A DNA stretch of 64,000 nucleotides, taken from assembly GCF_037335815.1 (NCBI RefSeq), contig NZ_CP147842.1:496001-560000 (forward strand), in the 5' to 3' direction. The DNA comes from Salinirubellus litoreus (GTDB lineage: Archaea > Halobacteriota > Halobacteria > Halobacteriales > Haloarculaceae). The notes beneath the pieces are model-generated. The model did no database searches and was not told the DNA's origin. It worked only from the letters and a program-made list of their open reading frames with translations. A program made the position numbers and the translations under genes. Positions 18,309-28,688 of this stretch are shown in pieces. How positions within the stretch are numbered: position 1 is the stretch's first letter; the number at the start of each line of letters is the position of its first letter.

Positions 18309-18846
18309 TTCTCCGAGGAGTGAAATACGACCAGCAAACGATCGACATTTTGACCGAGCCACCCTGTACAACGCACACGAGCAAAGGGAGCGACCGTCTC
18401 TCGGCCGGCCCAGAATCCTGTCGATATCGCCACGACTACTCTTACGAAACGCGATACTCACATTTCGGGACGCGTATACCGAGGTCGTATCCACGAGCTC
18501 CGATCACGACGCTGTCGGCAATGCTCCGAGTCTTGCCAATCTGCCGACCTCGGACTGATGAAGTCGTTGTCCCCGCCTGGAATCCTTGGTACCGGATTCT
18601 TTCATCACGTCACGGAGACGGCGTACGTACCGGTCTTTTAGCCTTGCTGAGAGGTTCAGTCGAATCCCGCACGAACCCCGCTAGTGAATCAGGATTCCCG
18701 CCGTTCGGACGGCCGACCCGGGGGGTACGCGGGCGAGTAATAACAGACCGAACGGCTGCCACACACAGGGATTCTTCTCCTCAACTGGGATCCATCTTAC
18801 GAGCTTTTGTTTATGACGCACCATGATGTGTACTGGTGGAGACATC
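18309..18846. other. Gap downstream of tRNA-Ser
   Basis: 538 bases without a supported gene. tRNA genes are common integration sites, so I looked for a repeat of the tRNA 3' end nearby and found none in this gap; only a short partial resemblance occurs at about 18656. No integrase is present. Confidence 0.4.
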
Positions 18847-19089
18847 ATGGATAAGAACGTTGGCGGTTACGATCGAATCGGGCGGTTCGTGGTCGGTGCA
18901 GTATTCCTCGTGGCGGGAATCGCTGGCTACGCCGGTATGTTGCGAGTCGCTGTAGGACCCGTCCCACAGGCTCTTCTGGCGTTGATGCTCGTCCTGATCG
19001 GAGCGATTTTGCTCGCGACTGGATACATCCAGAAGTGCCCGATCAACAGCGTGCTGGGGATGAACACCTACGAGTCCCGCAGTCGCTGA
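18847..19089 (+). CDS. DUF2892 (YgaP-like) membrane protein
   Basis: An 80-residue protein starting at the ATG at 18847 (MDKNVGGYDRIGRF). Two hydrophobic helices (about residues 15-33 and 40-60) and the terminal CPINSVLGMNT motif match the inner-membrane DUF2892 family, in which the Cys-Pro is conserved near the end. Family members are often linked to sulfur transfer (rhodanese) or redox proteins; no such neighbour is here. Confidence 0.82.
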   Translation: MDKNVGGYDRIGRFVVGAVFLVAGIAGYAGMLRVAVGPVPQALLALMLVLIGAILLATGYIQKCPINSVLGMNTYESRSR

Positions 19090-19317
19090 CCCGGGCCCAA
19101 CTACCATCTGTTTGATCCGCTCTCCATGTACTAAGCGCGACTTTCACATATCCGCAGGATGCCCGTTTCCAGTGGTATCACGTCAGGGTTGTCGCTCATC
19201 GGGAGGACCGGATCCGATGCCCATCGATTGGGTGGCCGAACCACGACTCGGGACTGACGGGCGAGCTCTTGTCAAGAAAGAGTAAACACCGAGTGTCCGC
19301 TTTCACCGTGCCCGAAA

Positions 19318-19536
19318 TCACGGCTCCCGGGCGTCGTTGAGCTCGCGATCGGACGTCGCGATGACGAGGTCGTCCGCGTTGTAGACGACCTCCGTCCCTT
19401 CCTGGAGGTCGCGGACGGTTACCTCGGTCCCGTCGGTGGTCCACTCCGCTCGGAGACCGTCTCGTTCGACCGCGTCGAAATCTGTCTCCGAGAGGGCGTG
19501 CGCGAGTCGATCGAACGCGTCGTTTCCAAGTGGCAT
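19318..19536 (-). CDS. Small acidic hypothetical protein
   Basis: A 72-residue acidic protein (MPLGNDAFDRLAHALSETDFDAVERDG...) divergent from the MscS gene 60 bases away. A helix followed by a beta-rich middle (TEVTVRDLQEGTEVVYNADDLV) looks like a small folded domain. I do not recognise the family. Codon and amino-acid use match neighbouring genes, which supports it as a real gene. Confidence 0.55.
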   Translation of the reverse strand: MPLGNDAFDRLAHALSETDFDAVERDGLRAEWTTDGTEVTVRDLQEGTEVVYNADDLVIATSDRELNDAREP

Positions 19537-19596
19537 TTATTACTGGCTCGGACGCGGCCTCCGAAGTTAATACCCTCGGAGTGACACTCCGGGGAT

Positions 19597-20488
19597 ATGG
19601 TGCTCCCCCTGACGTTCGGTGGGCTGGTCACGTCGGCGCTCGGTGACCTCCTCACACGCCTGTTCGATGCCGCGCAGGCGGCCGGCCTCTTCACCGGGAT
19701 CCTCTTGGTAGTGTACCTCCCTGGACGGCTGCTGGTTGTCCCGGCGCTCCAGCGACTGGAACCGGTCGTGCCGATCTCCGAGACGGTCACCCATCCGTTC
19801 ATCAAGATCACGAACGCCGCCTTCGCGTTGTTCTCCCTCTACCTGGCGGTTCCGTTGTCGGGACTGGCCACGACGCCGACGACGATCACGGCCCTCTCGG
19901 CAGCAGCGACCCTCGCTATCGGCTTCGCCTCCCGGGACGTCCTCAGTAACCTGGTGAGCGGCGCGTTTATCGTGACCGACCCGAAGTTCCACATCGGTGA
20001 CTGGATCATCTGGAAGGACAGGCAGGGGATCATCGAGGACGTCAGTTTCCGCGTCACCCGCGTCCACACGTTCAACAACGAGCTCATCACGGTTCCGAAC
20101 TCGGAGCTCACGGCGAACGCTGTCGTAAATCCCGGCGCGAAGGACGCGCTCCGTATTGCCCAGGAACTTCCGGTCAGTTACGAGGACACTGTCGCCCACG
20201 CGGAGGGTCATCATCGACGTCGCCCGCGAGCACAAGGAAATCCGCGACCGGCCACGAGCGACCGTCCGGGTCGAGGAACTGGGTGACTCGGCGCTCGTGC
20301 TGATGGCCCGGTTCTGGATCGACGACCCAGCGCGGGCGAACGTCCTCCGCATCCGGTCGGAGTTCATCGAGCGGGTAAGCGAGCGATTCGCCGAGGAGGG
20401 CATCGAGATGCCGTACCCGCAACGCGAGCTCTCGGGGAACATCGAGACCCACGCGGCACCCGGACAGGCGTCGCTTGTCGATGAGTGA
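19597..20488 (+). CDS. mscS: MscS-family mechanosensitive channel (frameshifted)
   Basis: The first frame (from 19597) has three membrane helices, the pore helix (ATLAIGFASRDVLSNLVSGAF) and the beta domain (DPKFHIGDWIIW...GIIEDVSFRVTRVHTFNNELITVPNSEL), all classic MscS. A second frame from about 20200 holds the C-terminal domain (VIIDVAREHKEI, ALVLMARFWID and YPQRELS). The shift is one base near 20203, in AGGGTC. Intact length would be about 297 residues, normal for small MscS channels that release osmolytes during hypo-osmotic shock. Confidence 0.85.
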
Positions 20489-20839
20489 CGCGGAGTCGAG
20501 CGACGGGAAAGCACGTCCCTCGGTCGGATCCCTGCCCGGCAGTTCTGGCAAACTCCGATCCCATCCAGACGTTCACTCATGAAGAGTCCTCCCTGCCGAG
20601 TCCCGGTCGAAGGAAAGACCACACCGTTCTGGCTATCGATCCCGGTGTTCTCACCCATAGCCTGATCTCTCCATCGAGCCGCGCCGAACGTATAGTTAAT
20701 AGAATACTACCTCCCGAGCCAGATCGGCTTCAGAGAGCCGCTTGGTGAGACCGAGAAAGAGACTGTGCCGCGTGTCGTACTCCCGCACCTCCCAGACTAA
20801 TTTCCGCTATTGGCTTAGAGTTGGTCACGGTTTCGACCA

Positions 20840-20998
20840 ATGCGATATGTTGACATTGATGAAATCGTTGCCTTCCCCGGACATGTGGACGTCTATCCGA
20901 TCGACGGTACAACAGTACCGGCCGAGATGTTTGCCACAAGCCGAGAGTCGGGGCATTCAATAAGCAATATATCGGAGAGTCGTTCGAGTTTCCGATAG
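20840..20998 (+). CDS. Possible 52-residue protein
   Basis: The frame MRYVDIDEIVAFPGHVDVYP... is acidic and has amino-acid use like a haloarchaeal protein, but no family is recognised and no promoter is evident. It could be a remnant of a longer gene. Confidence 0.25.
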   Translation: MRYVDIDEIVAFPGHVDVYPIDGTTVPAEMFATSRESGHSISNISESRSSFR

Positions 20999-21305
20999 GC
21001 CGTTGAAAGGGGTAGACCTCACGCGTCGGACAACTCGGAAGCGGTGAGTCTCTAATTCGTCGTCACTCGGGAGATAGCTTTCTATCTCGAATCAGCCAGT
21101 GCGATCAGATCGGCTTCCCGGGATTGTTCGTCGGTGCGAAACGCCAGCTCCGATCCGTCAGGGGTTCAGTATCGGTCCCAAGTCACGACTCGGTGATTTT
21201 TCATATGCCTGGTGAATTTTATAGTTATCTGTGTAGAACTGTCTCGAGAGATCGATCGGGTCACCGTCTTGTATCGGTCCGGTCTCTGGACCTTCGAACC
21301 CGAGC

Positions 21306-21491
21306 GCCGGTTACCACGAGTCAGACGAGCTGGACTGGGCGGTCGGATTGGGCGACGAACCGACTCCCCACGACCTCGCCCGGTTGATCGACGTAGACAT
21401 CCCCGTCGTGCGAGTCCGATACGAACTCGAGGAGAAGAATGTCACGCTAAAGACGGTGCTCGACCGGCACACGGAGGAATTAGGCCTCTGA
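21306..21491 (+). pseudogene. Remnant of an unrecognised acidic protein
   Basis: A forward frame ending at 21491 reads DELDWAVGLGDEPTPHDLAR, then IDVDIPVVRVRYELEEKNVT and LDRHTEELGL. The composition is typical of haloarchaeal proteins and contrasts with the noise before it, but no start codon exists in frame close by. It looks like the C-terminal part of a gene that lost its start. No family is recognised. Confidence 0.35.
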
Positions 21492-21592
21492 CCGCCGGAC
21501 GCCGGGCCCTCATCGGTCGCAAGGCGGGCAAGCGGAGAGACGAGTCGTCGCGGATGTCTGGACTCCTGAGACTATAACAACCGGATCCCATC

Positions 21593-22339
21593 ATGGTGAA
21601 CGGAGACGGGATGGATACAGCTCTCGGTGGAGGGCGAACTCGGAGCAGCGAGGTACAGGTATTCTCGTCGGCCCGGAGTCGACGACGGTTTGCGACTCAC
21701 TTGCTCGTGGCTGTCGTCGCCCTCGTCGCCGTGACGGTCGTCGTCCGACAGCACTTCACGTTCCTAGCCGACGCCGACGCGCTACGGTCGATCATCCGAC
21801 AGTACGGGTTCTGGGCGCCGCTCGTTCTGGTGGTCCTCCAGATACTGCAGGTCGTTCTGGCGCCGATCCCCGGACAGGTCCTGGCGGTCGTCGCCGGCTA
21901 TCTCTTCGGCGCGTGGTGGGGTACCCTCTACAACATGATCGGGATCGCCATCGGGAGTTCCATCGCGTTCTGGCTGTCTCGACGGTTCGGCCGGGCATAC
22001 GTGGAGAACATCGTCCACGAGGAGGCGCTCGCATCGTTCGACGCGATCAGCGACGACTACGGCCGGGCGACGCTTTTTCTCCTGTTCCTCGTCCCCGGCC
22101 TTCCGGACGACGTGCTCTGTTTCGCCGGCGGGCTGACCGAGATCCCGCTCCGACAGCTCATTTTTCTCGCGGTGATCGGTCGAACGCCGGCGTTCTTCCT
22201 CGCGAACGTCGTCGGTGACTTCCTCGGCACCGGCCGGGGCACGGCCGCGATCGCGCTGACCGTCGCTCTCTCAATCCTGGCCGTGCTCGGATACCTGAAC
22301 CGTGACCGGATCGTCCGTCTGTTCTCGAGCGAACCATAG
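21593..22339 (+). CDS. TVP38/TMEM64 (DedA superfamily) membrane protein
   Basis: A 248-residue membrane protein (ATG at 21593; 21611 also possible). Helices begin near residues 38, 75, 97, 150 and 220. The family core is visible: VVLAPIPGQVLAVVAGYLFG then GSSIAFWLSRRFGR, followed by FLLFLVPGLPDDVLCFAGGL, which holds the conserved Pro-Gly and Asp-Asp positions. Relatives are lipid scramblases or DedA-type transporters that keep membrane homeostasis. It is convergent with the PHA synthase gene. Confidence 0.88.
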   Translation: MVNGDGMDTALGGGRTRSSEVQVFSSARSRRRFATHLLVAVVALVAVTVVVRQHFTFLADADALRSIIRQYGFWAPLVLVVLQILQVVLAPIPGQVLAVVAGYLFGAWWGTLYNMIGIAIGSSIAFWLSRRFGRAYVENIVHEEALASFDAISDDYGRATLFLLFLVPGLPDDVLCFAGGLTEIPLRQLIFLAVIGRTPAFFLANVVGDFLGTGRGTAAIALTVALSILAVLGYLNRDRIVRLFSSEP

Positions 22340-22353
22340 AACACACGGCTCGG

Positions 22354-24197
22354 TCAGTCGTCGGCGGTTCGTTCGATCGTGGTGGTTCGGTCGCCCCATT
22401 CGGTGGCCTCCTCAACACTCACCCCGGCAGCGTCGGTAACCGCGTCGACGTCCGAATCCGCGAGGTCCACGATCCTGCGGATACCCCCTTGCCGGAGCCG
22501 TTCGGCGTAGGTCGGGCCGATACCATCGACGGTTTCGAAATGTCGACCGGACTCGCCCGACCGCTCTACCCCTCGGCCAGATCGCGTGCCGACTCCACCC
22601 AGTCTTGAGCTTGATCGCGGGTCGCCTCGGCGGCCGCGGCGACGGTCTCCGGCTCAGTGGTGGCGAGCGACATGACGTCCTCGATCCCTGCCTCGCGCAG
22701 TCGACCCGCGTAGGTGGGTCCAATCCCCTCAACGTCCTCCAGTTCGACCGCGGCCGCGAGGTCGGCGTCCTCGATTGCCTCCTCGATCTCCTCGCTGATG
22801 GCCGCGGCGATTCCCATAACGACTACCCTGCCGGCCGTCTCATCGCCCTGTACCTGGACGACGATGCCGTCGGACCCTTCACTGATCCGGATATCGACGC
22901 CCAGTGCATCCTCAACGAACCGTCGGATCGACTCAACGTCGCGCTGGACGATCCCGTGATCGATGTGACCGGATTCGCCGGCGATCCGGACCTCTACTTC
23001 GTCCGCGCCCCCGACAGTCACGTCCGTTTCGACATCGTAGCCGAGCACCTCTTCGATGCCCTCGCCGATGACGTCCGCGAGCGAGGGCGCTCCCGACTGC
23101 TCGAAGAACCACTCGGCGACCTCTGGCCAAACGTCACGGTGGACGGTGTCGGACATCGACAGGCCGACGTGCCCTGTCGGATACTGAATGACCGTCACGT
23201 CGGCGGGGATCACATCGTTGAACGCTAGACTCGCCTCATTCGGCACGAGGTTGTCGTACTCGCCGACGATCTGTAACACCGGCATGTCGAGATTCATAAT
23301 ATCGACGTGTTCGCCGCCGACCTCCAGTTCGTTTCTGTAGAGACAATTGCTCTGATAGATATCCTCCAAGAATTGGACGTAGACTTCGCTGGCAACGTCG
23401 ACCCCGTCGGAGAGCCAGCGCTCCATCCGGGCGAAGTTCTCGACGAAATCCTCGTTCTCGAGTCGGTCGTACAGGTGGACGTACTTCGTGAGGTAGTTCG
23501 CGATGGGATCCATCAGCGCGAACCCGATAGCGAGGAATTCCGCTGGAACGGTCCCAAACATCTCGGTCACACCGCGAGAGTCATAGTACGCCCCGTCACC
23601 CCACAGCTCGAGGATTCCGCCGCTGTCCTCGAAGTAGAGGCCCGTCGCCATCAGCCCGAGCGTTTTGACCTTCTCGGGGTGGAGCGCGGCGTAGATGGTC
23701 GACAGCGTCCCCCCCATGCAGTAGCCGAGTACGTTGATCGCGTCCTGCCCCGAACGGTCGCGAACGACGTCCACACAGTTGTCGATGTAGCGTTCGACGT
23801 AGTCGTAGATGCCGAGCGATACGTCCAGCCGTGACGGTTCTCCCCAGTCGATCAGATACACGTCGTGACCTGCCTCCAGCAGACGACGGACGACTGAACG
23901 ATCGGGCTGGAGGTCCAGTATGAAGGGTTTGTTGATCAGGGCGTACACGACGAGGATGGGGACGTCGTGCTGTGACTCGGTCAACGGTTCGTAGTGCAGG
24001 AGCTCCAGCTTGTTTTCCGTGTAGACGACCTCACTGGGAGTCTCACCGACGTCTACCGATGCCATCGAGGTCAGGCGGTCGTCAGCGATAGCCGACTTCC
24101 GAATCACGTCAGCGGCCGTCTTCATTACCTCGCGTTGAATGGCCGCCGTATTCGTGACTGGGTTTGACTTCGTCGGCTCCCAACTATTGTCGGTCAT
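22354..24197 (-). CDS. phaC: PHA synthase (PhaC) with C-terminal extension and two HhH motifs (frameshifted at end)
   Basis: The alpha/beta-hydrolase core is a PHA synthase: YALINKPFILDLQPDRSVVR, the lipase-like box GYCMGG with catalytic Cys near residue 172, Asp in GEYDNLVP and His in TGHVGLS. Start is the ATG at 24197. After the core (about residue 365) comes a domain of about 95 residues I do not recognise, then a helix-hairpin-helix (VEGIGPTYAGRLREAGIEDV). The frame stops at 22566; adding one G to a GGGG run continues into a second HhH (DGIGPTYAERLRQGGI) ending at 22354. No phaE is adjacent. The enzyme polymerises 3-hydroxyacyl-CoA; the extension may place it on granules or DNA (inference). 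Confidence 0.85.
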
Positions 24198-24363
24198 AGG
24201 ATCGGACCTCGCTTCGCTCACTCGGGTGTCCACAGTCGAGCTCTCGTAGCATTCGACTTCTCCGCGAGACTCGGTCCCCGGTGAGGGTATATCCTCCTTC
24301 GGTTCTCATGAAATGGGTACCAGGAATCGATTGATTTCAGCCGAGGATCCACGCCTACGTACC

Positions 24364-25092
24364 ATGCTAGACAGCAAGGTCGCCATCATCACCGGCGGTG
24401 CGTCGGGGATCGGCCGGGCCACCGCTGCGGAGTTCATCGCGGAGGGTGCGGAGGTCGTGATCGCGGACATCGACGAGGACCGTGGAACCGCCGTCGCCGA
24501 GGAACTGGGCTGTGAGTTTGTCCGCACGGACGTGAGCGAGTACGACCAGGTCGATGAACTTGTCGAGTCCACCGTCCAGGAGCACGGGAGGCTCGACGTC
24601 ATGGTGAACAACGCCGGGATCGGCAGCGAGACCAGTATCGAAGAGATGGAACTGGAGGAGTGGCATCGGGTCGTCGAGGTGGACCTCAGCGGGGTGATGT
24701 ACGGGATGAAGGCCTCCCTCCCGCACTTGGACGAATCGGACGGATGTATTATCAACACGGCTTCGATCTACGGGCTGGTGGGCGGAAAGGGCGCGGCCTC
24801 CTACTCGGCGGCCAAGGGGGGCGTCGTCAACCTCACCCAGCAGGTGGCGATCGACTACGCCGACGAAGGCATCCGCGTCAACAGTGTCTGCCCGGGCTTC
24901 GTCGACACGCCGATGACGGAAGAGTTGCTGGAGTCAGAGCGGTTCTACAGTTTCCTTGAGGCGAACACGCCGATGGACCGCCCGGCCCAGCCCGAGGAGA
25001 TCGCCCCCGTGATCGCGTTCCTCGCCTCGGAGAAGGCCTCCTACATGACCGGGGCGAACGTCCCCGTCGACGGTGGGTGGACCGCGCACTGA
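24364..25092 (+). CDS. SDR family oxidoreductase (copy 1)
   Basis: A 242-residue classical SDR starting MLDSKVAIITGG at 24364. TGGASGIG, DIDEDRG (Asp after strand 2, suggesting NAD preference), NNAGIG, and the catalytic Ser and YSAAKGG are present; the end MTGANVPVDGGWTAH is typical. It is divergent from phaC (166-base gap). A frameshifted paralogue with the same features is at 47107-47834. Substrate unknown; it may be an acetoacetyl-CoA or 3-hydroxybutyrate dehydrogenase because of the phaC neighbour, which is inference. Confidence 0.85.
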   Translation: MLDSKVAIITGGASGIGRATAAEFIAEGAEVVIADIDEDRGTAVAEELGCEFVRTDVSEYDQVDELVESTVQEHGRLDVMVNNAGIGSETSIEEMELEEWHRVVEVDLSGVMYGMKASLPHLDESDGCIINTASIYGLVGGKGAASYSAAKGGVVNLTQQVAIDYADEGIRVNSVCPGFVDTPMTEELLESERFYSFLEANTPMDRPAQPEEIAPVIAFLASEKASYMTGANVPVDGGWTAH

Positions 25093-25530
25093 CCGATGTT
25101 CCCGACCCACAGCCGTCTCAGGCCCGGTTCCGGAGGGAATCTCCTCTGGTTCTCGATAGACAATCCCGCACGCCGACGACAGAGACTCGAGGAGTAACGG
25201 TCGAGCGGGAGCTCGGATCCCCGAAACTCGCCCCGTGTGACGCACACAGGTAAAATATCGCTTCGCCGCCTCACCGGAGCCCCACCGGTAGTCATCACGC
25301 CAGTAGTCCTCCGACCGTCGATAGTCCGGGGTTCGTATTCCACGCGCCGGAGGAGAGGCACACTGACTGACGGAGCGACCGGGCAAGACAGAGAAAGGGA
25401 ACGCAGTTCGCTGCTGTCCTCGGGTTGAGGTCCCTGGCTATCTCGGGCGCACGCTTTTTTCAAGCCACACCCATAGGTCAGGTACAATGAACACCAACCA
25501 GAATTCTGGATCGCTATCCAGGATCGGTGT
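25093..25530. other. Gap downstream of SDR
   Basis: No gene supported. Frames on both strands show no motif. A short sequence ACTTTTTTCAAG-like T-run near 25455 could act as a terminator, but that is weak. Confidence 0.35.
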
Positions 25531-26414
25531 GTGGCTCTCGAACCCGGGACCGAGCTGGTAACGCCGCGTTCAGCCGGCCGTTTCGAGTCACCGAGATCTC
25601 ACCCGATCGTCTCCGGATCCGCTTCGACGATAGCGGCGAGGAGCGCGTGCTCAGGCGGGAACAGTTCGGGATCCTCGCCGACCGTCTGGAGGAACACCGA
25701 CTCGCCGTTGCCGAACTCCCACACGGCGTCGAGCCGTACGCCACGATCCTGACGCCGCTGGCCGACTATGGCGTCGAGGACGACGACATCGTCTACTTCT
25801 CCGACCCCGAGATGGGCGGCGGGAGTCCATACCTCATCTCGCCGGCAGAGGCCCGCACGCACCCCGAGCGTCTCTACGATGACGCAATCTTGCTGGCGGA
25901 CCTACTCGAGTCGCTGGATGCTGGCGATCCCGAGCGGCTCGAGACAGACTCATTGACCGACCTGTACGTCCTCCTCTCGGATGTACAACACGAGGCGGAC
26001 CGCCTCCGACAGACCGCTCGGGAGTCGCTTCTGGCCCGCCTCAGTTCGGATCAGGAATTACACGGCAGGTTCGGGACGATACGTCGAACGACCCGCGAGC
26101 GCCGGCAGCCGAAGGACGACGAGGCGGTATTTGACGCCCTGGACGAGCGCAGTATTCCCCGCGAGTGGGTGCTCGGAGTAGATCGCGACAGGCTCGACGT
26201 CGTGTTGGCCGTGACCGACCTCGATGAGGACGAAGTGTACGATATCGAAGAGCAGGACTGCGTCCAGAAGATCCACGTCGAGGAGGAGGCGAAGTATTCC
26301 AGACTGCAGGACCTCGCGGACCGACTCGAGGAGATCGAAGGGGCGGATGCCGAAGAACTTCGCGATGACATCCTCGAGTTGGAGGCCCGCTTGAACGAGG
26401 CGTTGTCGGCCTGA
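25531..26414 (+). CDS. Hypothetical acidic protein with C-terminal coiled coil
   Basis: About 294 residues. The GTG at 25531 gives MALEPGTELVTPRSAGRF, after which the continuing family-like sequence (RVTEISPDRLRIRFDDSG) is in another frame, so a one-base slip near 25580 is likely. The start is uncertain for that reason. The middle is acidic and mixed; residues 235-295 (KYSRLQDLADRLEEIEGA...LEARLNEAL) form a clear coiled coil. No family or enzymatic motif is recognised. It is convergent with the acyl-CoA synthetase gene, not part of its operon. Confidence 0.6.
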
Positions 26415-26567
26415 TGCTGGCGCCAGATGCTGCTGTCGATACGTTGTGCTGCTGAGGACTGCCCCGGGGTTGGATCGGATGGAACAAGAGAACCCGATGT
26501 AGGGATTCGATCGATTCGAACTCCGGGAGCGATTGGACCGGAGTAACGGACCCGACTTGACGGACGA

Positions 26568-28688
26568 TCAGGAGGTCGACAACGCCTCCGGATCGATGGT
26601 CAGGCGCAGGTCGATCGCGTACACGCTGTCGGGAGAGACGACGAGCGGATTGACGTCGAGTTCTTCGATCGCGGGGAAGTCGGTCACGAGCTGGGAGATC
26701 CGCTGGATCGTCTCGACGACGGCGTCGAGGTCCGCCGGCGCCCGGCCCCGTGCACCGCGGAGCATCGGAGCGGCCTGGATCTCCTCGGTCATCTCGCGGG
26801 CCTCGCGCTCGGTGACCGGTGCCACCCGGAACGACGTGTCCTCGAAGATCTGGACGAAGATTCCGCCGAGCCCGAACATCACGAGGTGGCCGAACTGGGA
26901 GTCCCGCTTCGCGCCGACGATCGTCTCCGTACTCTCGTCCGGATCGACGAGTGCCTCGACGTGCACACCGAGGATCGTCGCCTCGGGGTCGTGATCGGTC
27001 GCCCGCTCGCGGATCGCCTGGAAGGTCTCTCGGACGTCCTCGAGCGGAACACCGACCTCGACGCCGCCAACATCGGACTTGTGGACGATGTCCGGGCTGA
27101 CGATCTTCATGACGACCGGCCCGCCGATCTCCTCGGCGATCGACTCGGCCTCCGGGGCGCTCTCGGCGAGGCCACTCGCCGGCGTGGGGATCCCGTACGC
27201 GTCGAGCAGGTCCATCGCCTCGACGCCGAGGTAGTCGACCCCGCGGTCGACCGCCTCAGCGAGTATCTCGTGCGCCCGCTCCCGGTCGACGTCGAACTCG
27301 GTCGGCGATCCGTACTCTCGCTCCCTGACGTCCCGGTAGTTGGCGAGCGCGGTGAGGCTCGGGACCGCCCGGGCGGGGTCGAAGTAGTTGGGGATACCGT
27401 ACGACGCCAGTTCTTCGGCCGCCCGGTCCGCCTCCTCGCCGCCCATCAGACACGCCACCACCGGCTTCCCGTGCCGTTCCTGCAGATCTCCGATAGCCTC
27501 GGCCAGCTCGTCGAACTCGAAGAGGGCCGTCGGGATCGAGAGGACGACGGCACCGCCCACCGTCTCGGCGCCCAGGACGATATCGAGCGCCTGCCGGAAC
27601 CGGTCGAGGTCCGCATCGCCGATGATATCGAGCGGGTTGGTCGGGTCGGCCTCCTTCGGGAGTAGCTCCACGAGTTCGGCGCGCAGGTCCTCGTCGAACT
27701 CGGCAACGGTCAGCCGCGATTCGCCGATGGCGTCGGTCGCCAGCACGCCCGGCCCCCCGCCGTTCGTGACGACCGCCACGTCGTCGCGGTCGAGGAGCGG
27801 TTGCCCGGCGAGGACCTGCCCGAAGTCGAACACCTCCTGGATGTTCATCGCCCTGAGCGCCCCCGCCTGGCCGAGTCCGGCCTGGTAGGCCTGGTCGCTG
27901 CCGGCGATAGAGCCGGTGTGTGAGGCTGCGGCCTCGGCGCCTGCCTCGGTCCGGCCGGACTTGATGACCACGAGTGGGGTGTCCCTCGTCACCTCCCGGG
28001 CCGTCTCGATGAACGCCTCTCCGTCGTCGATGTCCTCGAGATACGCGAGGATGACGTCCGTGTCCGGGTCCTTGCCCCACTCGGCGAGGAAGTCGACCTC
28101 GTCGAGGACGGCCTCGTTGCCCAGCGAGACCACGTGTCTGAACCCGACCCCGTGCTGGGCCGCCCAGCCCAACACCGCGGCGATGAACGCCCCCGACTGG
28201 CTCATCAGCGAGACGTTCCCCTCCGGGGGACATCCCCGGGCGAACGTCGCGTTCAGCCCGTTGGACGTGTTGATGACGCCGACGCAGTTCGGCCCGACCA
28301 GGTCGAGGTCGTACTCCTCGGCGACCTCGATCAGTTCCGCCTCCCGTTGCCGACCTCGGTCGCCGGTCTCGCTGAATCCCGCCGTGATGACGACGACGGT
28401 CCCGATGCCGGTTTCGCCGGCCCCCCGGAGGACGTCGACCGCCTCAGAGGCAGGCACGACGACGATGGCCAGGTCTATCGACGACGTGTCCGGGACGGCG
28501 TCGATCCCTGGATAACACCTCTCGCCGAATACCGTCTCGCGGTTCGGGTTGACCGCGAGCACCTCTCCCTCGAACGACGAGAGGTTCTCCATCAGTGCCC
28601 GGCCGACCGAGCCCTCGCGATCGGTCGCCCCGATGACCGCAACTTGCTCCGGCGCGAACAGCGTCGAGAGGTCGGACACGGCGCTCAC
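26568..28688 (-). CDS. ADP-forming acyl-CoA (acetate-CoA) ligase, fused alpha-beta
   Basis: A 706-residue ADP-forming acyl-CoA synthetase. The N-terminal CoA-binding Rossmann domain starts VAVIGATDREGSVGRAL; the SLMSQSGAF and ASHTGSIAG (active His, about residues 162 and 265) segments mark the CoA-ligase part; the ATP-grasp beta part starts near 505 (LLDAYGIPTP) and includes MKIVSPDIVHKSDVGGV and DVNPLVV near the end. Haloarchaea use this enzyme to make ATP from acetyl-CoA with ADP and Pi. Its GTG start overlaps the stop of the upstream OB-fold gene by 4 bases, so thiolase, DUF35 protein and ligase form an operon that could drain thiolase product to acetate and ATP. Confidence 0.92.
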   Translation of the reverse strand: MSAVSDLSTLFAPEQVAVIGATDREGSVGRALMENLSSFEGEVLAVNPNRETVFGERCYPGIDAVPDTSSIDLAIVVVPASEAVDVLRGAGETGIGTVVVITAGFSETGDRGRQREAELIEVAEEYDLDLVGPNCVGVINTSNGLNATFARGCPPEGNVSLMSQSGAFIAAVLGWAAQHGVGFRHVVSLGNEAVLDEVDFLAEWGKDPDTDVILAYLEDIDDGEAFIETAREVTRDTPLVVIKSGRTEAGAEAAASHTGSIAGSDQAYQAGLGQAGALRAMNIQEVFDFGQVLAGQPLLDRDDVAVVTNGGGPGVLATDAIGESRLTVAEFDEDLRAELVELLPKEADPTNPLDIIGDADLDRFRQALDIVLGAETVGGAVVLSIPTALFEFDELAEAIGDLQERHGKPVVACLMGGEEADRAAEELASYGIPNYFDPARAVPSLTALANYRDVREREYGSPTEFDVDRERAHEILAEAVDRGVDYLGVEAMDLLDAYGIPTPASGLAESAPEAESIAEEIGGPVVMKIVSPDIVHKSDVGGVEVGVPLEDVRETFQAIRERATDHDPEATILGVHVEALVDPDESTETIVGAKRDSQFGHLVMFGLGGIFVQIFEDTSFRVAPVTEREAREMTEEIQAAPMLRGARGRAPADLDAVVETIQRISQLVTDFPAIEELDVNPLVVSPDSVYAIDLRLTIDPEALSTS

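Larger units (their letters stand above)
20489..21592. other. Gene-poor kilobase with possible remnants
   Basis: No solid gene in about 1.1 kb. Two weak candidates are listed separately (20840-20998 and 21306-21491). The stretch 20695-20850 is AT-richer than the surroundings. I see no transposase, repeat or RNA gene. Confidence 0.4.

Noticed and set aside
18225..18846. tRNA-Ser as an integration site of a mobile element
   Set aside because: No repeat of the tRNA 3' end and no integrase found downstream in the window.
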